Assembly: GCF_007655135.1 (NCBI RefSeq)
Contig: NC_045129.1
Location: 8,556,001 to 8,620,000 of the forward strand
From: Punica granatum
Lineage: Eukaryota; Streptophyta; Magnoliopsida; Myrtales; Lythraceae
Direction of reading: 5' to 3'
DNA: 64,000 bases
The translations under genes were made by a program, and so were the position numbers. The notes beneath the pieces were generated by a model, which was not told where the DNA came from, ran no database searches, and saw only the letters and a program-made list of their open reading frames with translations. This document shows positions 1 to 9,526 of this stretch, piece by piece (the first letter of the stretch is position 1; each line of letters begins with the position of its first letter).

Positions 1-129
1 GAAAAATCAATTAAATTGCAATAAACTAAATAATAAGTACTAATAACTAGATTAATTGTGGTAAGTCTTCTTAATTAAAACAATCTTATTAGTTCTTTTT
101 CACCATATCATTATGAGGTAGGATCATTC

Positions 130-1018
130 AAAATTTTCTCAGTGAATCTTGGGCGAAGTCAGCGTCCTCAGTGTTTGGAGTCAGTTGATTAGGTCAGACA
201 GCACCTGGAGTATATTTGGCTTCCATTTTTAGGTCGGCCCTTCAAAGCTGATAATGACATCGCTGGTTTCTTGGGTTATATATAGATATGTCAGAATTGA
301 CTTTGGGATCCATCCATGGAAGATATATTACGTAAGACTGGAGCTCAAATCTAGGTTGAACTCACGTGGGATCAATCAATCGAACCTTTCAGGCTAATAA
401 TATGTAACCCGGTTATTATCATGGGAAGGTACTGACCCTCTTGTCGATACATTATATCAGTCGGAATCGACCCAGTCACAGGGATTCCAAACCAGATGCT
501 CTGAACTAATGCTTATAAAGGGAATATAAAATCGGTTTACTTGGTTGATCAAAATTGGCCTCCGCCAGCTTACCAAAAAATAGGTTCTCGACCACCAAGC
601 CTGAAAATTTACAGCTAGCGAAGGGTAGACAGAATAACCTTGGAACGAGTGGCGACTGCCTTCCCCCCCTTTGTATGCTTAAATATATGACAATTGGTTA
701 AAAGTAATGTATAACTATGTATATCATTGACGAAAAATATATTTGAACAACAACCTTGATTGATTCAAGTGGTTCAACACTTACTCTCTTTAAATAAAGT
801 CTTAGATTCGAGTCTTGTGAATGGAGAAAATCCATAATCGAATACTTTCAAATTTTCGATTGAAATCCATAATCCGAATTAGTCGGAGCCCATCGAATTT
901 TCAATTGAATACCAAGGATCACCCCCAAAAAAATATATTTGAAGAAGTTTTGTCACATTCAGGATAAAATTAAAACATAAATATGCACAACCCCATGGCT
1001 AGTAACAAGCAAATGGAA
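130..1018. repeat. Truncated piece of the duplicated CAD-unit flank
   Basis: This stretch matches 28090-28700 joined to 31851-32172, the region upstream of CAD D, but lacks the solo LTR that splits that copy. It also matches 14062-14690 upstream of CAD B. Near 1018 the similarity breaks off and sequence like 18290 onward begins, so this is a junction between tandem units. It holds one SINE-like copy (748-920) and no gene. Bases 1-129 hold nothing recognisable. Confidence 0.7.
748..920 (+). repeat. tRNA-derived SINE-like repeat, family S2
   Basis: The element opens with a box-A-like stretch (around GTGGTTCAAC) and a box-B-like stretch (GATTCGAGTC), then a shared body ending in a short A run. 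The same body recurs at least seven more times in the window in both orientations. The tRNA-like internal promoter pattern and dispersal suggest a SINE. The exact ends and target duplications are not resolved. Confidence 0.5.
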
Positions 1019-1236
1019 TTTTTATTCAGATTAACATCAATTTCATCGTCTTGACATCAATTTGGTCCCTCTCTATATCAATTTGATCCATATCGTATCT
1101 ATTCAGATTAACCTTTTATATTAGACAAATCTGACATCTCAAAATCTCACACAAACAAAGTTTAAAGTACAAGGATTCACAAATTAAACATAGATGATTC
1201 GGCTAGAGGCGCATTCGAGGAATAGCAGGATCATGT

Positions 1237-1640
1237 GGTCCAATTGGGGACTGCCTCGGCAGGTGCATTGGTAGATTTATGCATAATGTTGGTATCTAAA
1301 AGCGGAACTCTGGCAGGTCTAGTCTGGCTTGGAGCTCAGCTCAAAGAATTGGAGTATGGAGACTATTCCAAAATATAGACTCCGAGATTTTTTGCAGCGT
1401 GCTACGGAGAGGAAGTGAGGCTGTGGAGATGTGCCTCCTCCATTTGAACCTCGGGAGACTAAAAGTATGGGGAAGAAATCGACGAACATGATGGAGAGGG
1501 GGCTGGAGAGCTGGTCAGTAGCTCTGAGCATCCTCTGTCCGCGGTGCGATACTGTGCCGCAGCACCACCTGAGTGCCACATAGAAGCTTCGTCGAATGTC
1601 TCTGTCCACGCTGCAGCACCATGCTGCAATGCCACCCAAG
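1237..1640 (+). pseudogene. Interrupted gene-like fragment (unrecognised)
   Basis: The plus strand carries the same coding-like text as 18493-18756 (for example GTLAGLVWLGAQLKELEYG), but an insertion of about 59 bp after the codons for KELEYG breaks the frame. I do not recognise the protein. It lies downstream of CAD A on the opposite strand and was duplicated with it. Confidence 0.3.
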
Positions 1641-2763
1641 AAGCCCCAAAATCTGGGCGACCCGAACGGCATGCTGGCGATGGTTCTTTGTTATTTTCTA
1701 CTCAAATTGATTAGGATTCACCACCTCCTTTGACCTGATTTAGGATCCCTTAATATCTCTTTAACTTTTCTCTCGTAAACATAATTAACCACTAATATAA
1801 ATTTTGTAATCTCCTGATTTCTCTCAATGGATTTTCTCCTATTTTGCACCGTGGAGGTTTTCTGCTTCGGAATTTACCACGTAAAATCTCAGTGGCTCTT
1901 GATTTTCCTCCATCTTTCTACTGTTGGAGTAGAGTATCTTTTTGGGACAATGACGGAGCTATTATATCCGATGGAGATTGGTAGCAGTCATCAACAATAC
2001 CATCGACGCGGGCAATAATGCACGGATTACCTCGCTAATTAATTTAGTGTTGTAGGGACAGCTAGGATTTTACGATCTATTTCATACAGTTTATATAATT
2101 TGCAGCTTCTTGTTGATGCATCTGGCTGGTTTGCCGACAAACGCTTCTATACTGTTTAATATTTCATGTTAAATCGTCACCGAAAAAAAAAAAACCAAAA
2201 AATATTTCATATTAAATCTCGGATGGCCGGCGTCCATATTCTATTAAAACTGTTCATTTGGTTTGATCTAAGATTTGGTGCTCGAGAAAACTATACATAT
2301 ATATAATTTATAATACATCGTATTCTATATAATTTACAATACATCATTATTTAATTTTTTTCCATTCGATTTTGTCCTATGAGAGTAGAGGAGTATTAAT
2401 TATTATTATTTATAAACTACCGGTGGACCTTTCCATAACCAGCCATAGATTCCAAACAAAGAATCATTAAACGATGATTTTGGGATCTGAAATTAGGTTG
2501 TTCTATTTGCCAGTGATTTTATTCGACAAAGAGAGCTTAAGTAAACAAACAGATACAAAAAGTCCCACTAGTAAAAATTAAACATAGAATTTCCAGTCCA
2601 GTGAAAGTCCTTGACACCGCAACCGCCATTCTCAAAGCGACCGAATTATTGTTGATAAACATCCCAGTTCAAACATAACAATTAAATAGCTCAAGCATAC
2701 ATGCAACAACTGACACAATAAACTGAAATAACTAATCTGCCTCTTTTTCAATGGATTACGGTC

Positions 2764-4373
2764 TTAGGCTGTAGACTTTAATGAATTCCCGATGTCTATA
2801 ACGAAACGATATCTAACATCTGCCTTTGCAAGACGCTCCATTGCGGTGTTCACATAATCCATTGAAATAACCTCGATATCTGAAGTGATGCCATGCTGTG
2901 ATGCGAAATTTATCATCTCTTGAGTCTCTTTTAGCCCTCCGATCGCACTCCCACCCACAACCTTCCGTCCTGTAATTAATCCAATATATGGCAGGACGTC
3001 ATGTAATGATTATATCGAGTATCTCACTTGAATCTAGCTACCTCGTTATCAAGTAGTAAGTGATTCTTTTTTCTAATATATTATCAAACTAAAATAGTCG
3101 GATTTATTAAATATTTGTTAAACAAATGCATACCTGTGAGTAATGGGAAAGCTGGTAACTCGAGCGGCTTCTCAGGTGCACCGACCAGGACAAGCTTGCC
3201 TTGGCTCTTCAACAAAGCAATCAAAGGTAGAAGAGAATGAACTGTGGAGACTGTATCTATGATACCGTCCATTGTTCCCTTAGCAGCCTGTAACCATAAC
3301 GAAATATTAATTAAGAACCACTATAATTAAGTGGTGAAAAGGCAGATGATGTGTGTAGCAGATAATTATATCCACCCATGTACCTCCATCTGTTCTTGAT
3401 CACGGCTAACTAAAAATGAATCGGCCCCCAGGCGGCCCACGGCCTCCTCCCTTTTACCGGGAGAGGTGCTTATAACGGTCACCTTGATTCCCATGGCCTT
3501 GGCAAACTTGACTGCCATGTGACCCAATCCCCCAAGCCCGACCACGCCGACATGGAGCCCAGGCTTGTCAAGCCCGTAGTGCCTCAATGGACTGTAGACA
3601 GTGATTCCGGCACAAAGGAGCGGAGCTGCCCCATCAAGCGGCAAATTATCAGGAATCGCTACCACAAAGTGCTCATCAGCGACCATGATATCAGAGTAGC
3701 CACCATAGGTGATGGTCCCGTCAGTGTACTTGCTATTGTAAGTGAGAATCCATTCGGGGCAGTAGTTCTCGAGATCGTTAACACAACTCTCACAAGAGTG
3801 GCATGATCCCACTAAGCAGCCAACGCCAACCTTGTCCCCAACCTTAAACTTTGTCACCTCGGGGCCTACTTCTGTTACCACTCCCACAATCTCATGCCTG
3901 CACTTTGTCCAAAACTTGTACGAGTAAGTCAAAACTCTTTTTGGTAATATCGGATCTTTAAGGCAGCTTTGATCAATTGGTTAGATAGTGAAATGAGCAC
4001 CCGGAGACCGGGGTTATATCCACAGAGGTTCTCATTTAAGTTGTACATACAATTTAAGTTGGTGTTCCTAAAACTATAACGTACCCGGGGACCATAGGGT
4101 ACACAGAATCTCTCCACTCATTTTTTATGCAATGGAGGTCGGAGTGGCATATCCCGCAATACAACACCTTGAAGGTAACATCCTTATCTCCCGTTGCCCT
4201 GCATAAACAAATCATTTCTACCAAATAAATAAAAAAACAAGACACACAGGAATCTCAGCACAAGAAACAATGAACCTTCGGGAGAACTTAAAAGGTGAGA
4301 GATGGCCACATGAATCTCGGGCAGCCCAACCGAACGCCTTCACGGGATGCTCTTGCTCTGGTGATTTCGCCAT
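2764..4373 (-). CDS. CAD-like / mannitol-dehydrogenase-like protein, CAD A (intact)
   Basis: Zinc-dependent medium-chain alcohol dehydrogenase of the plant CAD/ELI3 family, which interconverts aromatic or terpenoid aldehydes and alcohols with NADP(H), probably in the cytosol. Exons on the minus strand are 4373-4276, 4198-4085, 3897-3384, 3287-3134 and 2969-2764. All have GT-AG borders and keep frame, giving 361 residues, usual for the family. Catalytic zinc ligands are visible as C50 in CGICHSD, H72-E73 in GHE and the Cys of LLCAG. Structural zinc ligands are C103, C106, C109 and C117. The Rossmann motif GLGGLG is followed by VISTSPGKR, as in NADPH-using members. The ATG is placed by alignment with CAD D, E and G. 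A TATAAAC lies about 120 bp upstream. The true substrate cannot be read from sequence: cinnamaldehydes, mannitol and 8-hydroxygeraniol are all used by relatives. Confidence 0.9.
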
Positions 4374-4520
4374 CTGAGAAATTGGAAAGATTTGGAGAGA
4401 TGTTGTAGAGAGTGAGAGAGGCTCTTATAATTTGGTTGGATATGGCAATGTGTAAATGAGAAGTGAAGTAAGATGCAGTTTGCAGCATGTTTATAGTGGA
4501 GGAGGGCGGCTGAGCTTCGG

Positions 4521-4544
4521 GTGGAGCTGACATAACTGGTGAGC
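4521..4544 (-). promoter_or_regulatory. Conserved CAD upstream block (CAD A)
   Basis: On the minus strand this reads GCTCACCAGTTATGTCA followed by GCTCC, about 150 bp before the CAD A start. The pattern GCTCACC-N3-TATGTCA recurs upstream of CAD B, C, D, E, F and G and in two promoter relics, while the three middle bases vary. It may be a transcription-factor site; its function is inferred from conservation only. Confidence 0.55.
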
Positions 4545-5789
4545 AAATCAATTAATAAAGAACAATAATTAGAGGTAGCACCGATATTAATTTGAAAGTA
4601 CCACCGAAAAGGAGGCGGCTGAGGTGGTAGGTTGACGCCTTAATAAAATAAAGAAAAATAATAAATGATTCACCGAAAAAAATCACCCAAAAAAAGAAAA
4701 TAAATTATGTGATTACTTTAAGGGATTTGGCGCCTATTCCTTATAAATAAGATTATTCATAATTGAAAGAGTTTTACTTCTTAGTATGTTATGTGAATTA
4801 GTTTGAGCCAATTAAACTTTTTAAATATTAGTTGATGGAAAAAAATATTTTAACTATAATGCAGTCGGTCAAACGATTTTTCCATTTTCTTAGCTGACCC
4901 TACAATCTATAAAAAGTTTCTTTTATTTATTTTTTAATCCTTCAGTATGGATACCTTGGACTCACATGAGAATATAACATATCATTTATTTTCAGAGAGA
5001 TAAGATTTGGATTCCACAATTATAATTTCATTGCAATCTAAAAATTCCATATATTTCAAATCCAAAATTTTTACTAAGCACGGTTGTAAAGTTTTAATTC
5101 GGAGAAATGATTACATTAATTTTGCAACAAAATACTGTAAAATACGATGTGAAATTCGGAATTTGAAATGTAAAATGTACACTTTATATCGAATTAAGCG
5201 GCCCACGTGAGGCTTTAAAACCTCTTGTGTGGTGGTGATCACGGAGTAAGAAGGGGCTCAGTGACGGATCAGCGCCGGCGTAGAACAGAAAATGAGGGAG
5301 ATTGCAAAAAATGGTATGAGTCGATTATACTTTTGGAGATGCTTGGTACAAAATTATTCTCTATTAATCAATTTTTTTTAGTGCGCACCAATTGGTATTT
5401 AGAAGATCATACATATATAATCTTTACGTTAATATAAAATCCATATATTTGAAAGTAAAAATGTGAATAATTGATCACATGAGATTTCATTCGAAAAACA
5501 TCACATACTGGTGATTATATGATCAGTATAAGCATTAAATATTCACATACTGGTAATGTAAGAATTAAATACTTGACAATTGAGATGTCACAAAATATTA
5601 TTTTACAAAAAAAACGAAAATTAAAGTTTTTAAAAGAATTTAGATAAATCAATGAAGCATGATAAGATCGATGGTTATCTATACTTCAATATAAAGGAAG
5701 TCTTTGGGATTCCCACGTGCTACTTTAATTCGTACTAAACAAATTTAATTGGTCCTTTATTTTTTTTTCTGTGTACTTTGATATTCAGT

Positions 5790-5955
5790 AACTCATCTAA
5801 TCTCAATTAATCCAGTATGAGTCAGGTCGGCTCACTAAGAGGGTAAAGCTCACTCGGCATAAATTTTTTCCGCTTACAATACTCGAATCTCGAAACTTTG
5901 CTTAAAAGAAATAATCGCTGGACAGCTTGAACCAACCTATATTGGTAAGTCTTTC
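5790..5955 (-). repeat. SINE-like repeat, family S2 (minus)
   Basis: Reverse-oriented S2 copy. The box-B-like stretch reads ACTCGAATCTCG on the plus strand and the body includes TCAGGTCGGCTCACTAAG. Its duplicate lies at 22590-22745, so it was present before the segmental duplication. Confidence 0.45.
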
Positions 5956-6638
5956 ATTTATTTAACAAATGATAAATATGTGAATGACTGATACATAATT
6001 AAAAGAGATCTAATTCTTCCTGAGAATTCTACTTATAGTAAATATAGGTTGAGAATAACTAAAATGGATCAATTTAAGCGGTTTGACACTTGCTCTCTTC
6101 AAATATGGTTTCGAATTCGAGTATTGTGAATTGAGAAAATTCACATCGGGAAAGTTAGTAAAGGTCGGTCCGGTTTTTCCTCTTAATAATTAGGCATATT
6201 AAACGAATTACAAAAGAACTCGTCTATTCATGGATTTTAAATACTAGAACAAAATCAGAAAATAAATATTCACAAATACTACATCATATCTAAATTAGAT
6301 CTAGAATGTTCTAAAAATATAAACTACAATAATTTATTGATTTTATTTCAAATATTTTTTTCCTGTATTATATACACGTAATCTCTCTTAATTATAACCT
6401 CCTCCAATTTCGTATCGACTGCGTACTTGTTGATAGGACCGAGTGACTGTTAGAAGTAAACAAACAAGAATATCTTCCTTCCACTTGGTGCAGGGGGGCC
6501 CATCCGACCTTTAAAAAAGCACCAGCAGGAGGAACTTTTGGAGAGGTGGTCGGGTCAACCATAGAAATTTCAGGAAACTTTTGACCCAACAACATAAAAT
6601 CATTAATTCCTTCTTTTGGTCATTAATTACTATCATTA

Positions 6639-6660
6639 GCTCACCCTGTATGTCAGCTCC
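6639..6660 (+). promoter_or_regulatory. Orphan CAD upstream block, copy 1
   Basis: Reads GCTCACCCTGTATGTCAGCTCC, the block found ahead of the CAD genes, but no CAD exon follows. The matching site in copy 2 is 27426-27447, which still has TATA-like and leader-like sequence after it. Here that sequence has been deleted up to the ACAATTATTG at about 6668. Confidence 0.45.
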
Positions 6661-6796
6661 ACCCAAAACAATTATTGTAAATCTTATAATACAATTATCA
6701 TTTGACTTTTATTAACGGCCAATATCGTCCACCTCGACCATCACGGGTTCTTTTAGTGAGAACTTTTCTAATATTTATTGTCGCAACGTTTACTAT

Positions 6797-7115
6797 AATA
6801 TGCAGCTCAGGACAAGTTCATCCTGGAAATTAATTATGTGGACAAATTGATCCGGACGTTACAAACGTTTGGACGAATTGGTCCTTCCGTCCGAAAACAG
6901 GAGAGGTCCCTGACCTCTCACGGCCGAATTTGTCGTCCCTTACTGTCAACCCCCAACCCCCCTCCCCCTGCAATTTCCTTTCCGCCCCAATTGCCCCCGA
7001 TTGGAGCTTCTCTGCCTTCTTCCCCTAAAATTCGATCAAACCCTGATCTTCAAATTGTGGACAAAGCTTGAAATTCGATAAAACTTCCTTCTGCAAGTGA
7101 TAGTGTCGTCGGTAA
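6797..7115 (+). repeat. MULE left terminal inverted repeat
   Basis: Sequence from AATATGC and GGACAAGTTCATCC through GGTCCTTCCGTCCGAAAA to about GATAGTGTCGTC reappears inverted at 13755-14030 with scattered differences. Repeats of this length are typical of Mutator elements and usually hold the promoters of the internal genes. Confidence 0.75.
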
Positions 7116-8435
7116 TTGCCCCTGATTGGAGCTTCTCTGCCTTCCGATAAACCCTAATTGAACCACCCGCTTCTACGCCAATCTTCCAATTCGACCAAAT
7201 GCCTCAACATTTCTACAATTTAGACTGTCGACTGTGATCTTTCGAAGTCGCGAACGTTATTGTTGGTCGTTTTCCGACGAGAATCACTTGGGTCGAACCG
7301 CTGCGGGGGGGAACCGAAGTCGTCCAATGCGTTGCCTGAATGAGGACCAGGTAAGTCTGCTGCGTTGCCCGAATGCTGTTTCTTTCTGCAATTTAGGTTT
7401 ATTTTTGAGTTTATCGCATCTAGGTTTTGTCCAATCAATGAAAACAGCTTCCTTTCAATTTAGATTTCATATTTTGGTGCATTAGTTTTTGATGTTGTTG
7501 CTTCAGGAGAGTTACTGAAGAATTTTGGAGACAATACATTTCTCGATTTCCTGATGTGAAATGCTTCTTTGCATTTTTCTGGTGCTTTAGCTTGTTTATT
7601 TGCTCAGAATTAGATTGAGATTTCCTGCTCACTTTCGTATTTCTTTGGAGTTATATGAAGTATAATTTTTGTATCTGCACATGTTGAAGGTAGTTTGAAT
7701 TCTCACTTAGGATGGAAATTGGTCAATTCTATGCATTGACATATGCAATTGGCATCAGTGGCCTTCGGCTTGCTTGTGGCTTTGATATGCTCATTTCCTA
7801 CTGTCTACATTTTTTAAGTTTAGAAATGACATTGCATCATAGGCAGCATGTGGACACTTGGTCCCGTACTCTTTTTTGGGTGAATACTTGGTCTCATGTT
7901 TCGGTCACTGCTGTCTTGGAAGTTTTGTTTCTACAGACTTAAGCTCCTTAAGCTGCTACTTCACCTTGCACAGTGGCATGCAATGAAGTTTTACTGTGAG
8001 GTATAACTTGCTTTTGCTTATTTTGTTCCAGTGTAGTGATAAGTTGGGTTTGAACCTCGAACTAGGTTCATTTGCTGCGGACATTCCATTGGAATGATAA
8101 AATTGGGTCAGTAATCAGAGTTCTAGATCAGTATATTTTCTGATGAATGGAGATACATCTTGCAGAGTTAATTACATGTCTAGTTCTCTATTGATTGTCT
8201 GATGAATGGGTCTGTATTGTTGAACATTTACAATTTTTTGAATTGAAATTATGCAAATCTGGTTTGTTGAAGTAGCACGGCAATGGTTATGACTCTGATT
8301 TAAGATCCTCTTTGAATAACACTCTCTGAATTGGTCGATACATGTTCTTTTGCAGCTTCAACCATCTGCAGCGAGAACAAATAGACAGACACATCCCAAA
8401 GCTTCAACTAAGCTTCAGATCTCAGCACAACAGAT

Positions 8436-8879
8436 ATGGGAGGTGAGGGAAGTCAATGGAGTGGGACAAAGCAATATGTCCAAAAGTCTACAGCCTCGTC
8501 ACGAGTTGAGGAATCAGACAATCTCTTTGGGTATGGAATGAAGCTTCTGTTGCAAACATCTACCAGGAAACAAAGTTATGGTAGACGTTTCCTTGGTTGT
8601 CCTTTATGGAAGAGAAGTGATCTTACATGTGGATACTTTGAATGGGTTGATAATGAGGAGCTGATTGAAGTGCAGCAGACTACAAGACCTCGGATTGGAG
8701 CTTCTTTTACATCCCCCGAGATTATGGGTTTAAATGGAGAAGATAACAAGCTCATGAAAAAGATGAAGAAGAAAATTCAAATGCATAAACAGGAGAACAG
8801 AATGCTGAAGATTGTATGCAGTATATTGATTTTCGTGCTTGTTTTAGTCTTAGTTTGTATTTGTCTTAGGATATGGTAA
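8436..8879 (+). CDS. GRF-type zinc-finger protein with C-terminal membrane segment
   Basis: 147 residues. Residues around 36-70 fit a GRF zinc finger: GRRFLGCP, then CGYFEWVD. Next come a Lys-rich helical stretch and a strongly hydrophobic tail (VCSILIFVLVLVLVCICL) that should span or anchor in a membrane. The usual first Cys pair (CxCG) is replaced by F-x-Y-G, each one base from Cys, so the finger keeps at most part of its zinc ligands. A strong donor at 7350/7351 (CCAG|GTAAGT) inside the element and an acceptor at 8355 suggest a 5' exon starting near the left inverted repeat. Small GRF/membrane proteins of this kind are common in plant genomes. Its place opposite the transposase suggests an accessory MULE gene in the position mudrB holds in MuDR. 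Its role is unknown. Confidence 0.65.
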   Translation: MGGEGSQWSGTKQYVQKSTASSRVEESDNLFGYGMKLLLQTSTRKQSYGRRFLGCPLWKRSDLTCGYFEWVDNEELIEVQQTTRPRIGASFTSPEIMGLNGEDNKLMKKMKKKIQMHKQENRMLKIVCSILIFVLVLVLVCICLRIW

Positions 8880-9009
8880 TGTGTTTCCTCGTGTGAATGT
8901 GATACTATAGGCTTGTGAGATTCTAATTTGTATTGAGATGACTGTTATTGCTAATATAATTCAATGTTTGGCTTTGCGTGGCCTTCTATTATTGTTGCGT
9001 ATTGTGCGT

Positions 9010-9485
9010 ATTGGCAAATAACAAAATGCATTTTTTCAATAGATTACACAACCAAAACCATTGTTTTGTATTGGGAAATAACAGAATGCATTTTTTTCAA
9101 CAGATTACACAACCAAAACCATTGTTCTGTATTGGAAATAACAAAATGCATTTTTTCAACAGAATACACAACCAAAACCATTGTTCTGTATTGGAAAATA
9201 ATAGAATGCATTTTTTCAACATAATACACAACCAAAACCATGTTATGTATTGGAAATAACAGAATGCATTTTTTCAACAGAATACACAACCAAAACCATT
9301 GTTCTGTATTGGAAAATAACAGAATGTATTTTTCCAACAGAATACACAACCAAAACCATTGTTCTGTATTGGAAAATAACATAGTGCATTTTTTCAAGTA
9401 TTTTTTTAACAGAATACATAACCAAAACCATTGTTCTGTATTGGGAAATAACTGAATGTATTTTTTCAACAAAATACATAACCAT
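9010..9485. repeat. Minisatellite, about 60-bp unit, about 8 copies
   Basis: A unit with ACACAACCAAAACCATTG and TTCTGTATTGG, then AATAACAGAATGCA, repeats about eight times with small changes. It lies between the 3' ends of the GRF gene and the transposase relic, the place where convergent transcripts meet. Long open frames on both strands here come from the repeat and are not genes. Confidence 0.9.
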
Positions 9486-9526
9486 TAGGTGAAACTACAA
9501 TTAAAACTATATATAACCATTCCTCA

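Larger units (their letters stand above)
1021..6790. repeat. Segmental duplication, copy 1 (carries CAD A)
   Basis: Bases 1021-6590 run nearly collinear with 18290-23290, then continue as 27278-27970 on the far side of the hAT-like insertion. Introns, flanks and non-coding spacers match as well as exons, so this is a DNA-level duplication. Copy 1 has about 59 extra bases near 1368-1426 and about 190 extra near 2030-2220. It lacks about 390 bases that copy 2 keeps at 27448-27840. The spacer 4560-6480 between CAD A and the MULE holds AT-rich sequence and S2 repeats but no gene. Confidence 0.85.

Noticed and set aside
3519..3806. 95-codon frame antisense to CAD A exon 3 (a similar one lies at 20304-20600)
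   Set aside because: Shadow of the conserved CAD coding sequence; it appears on the opposite strand of several CAD copies.
9044..9485. Open frames of 71-142 codons on both strands full of repeated WFWLCILL- or HNQNHCSVL-like text
   Set aside because: They are translations of the 60-bp minisatellite and shift with repeat length; no protein family or start context supports them.
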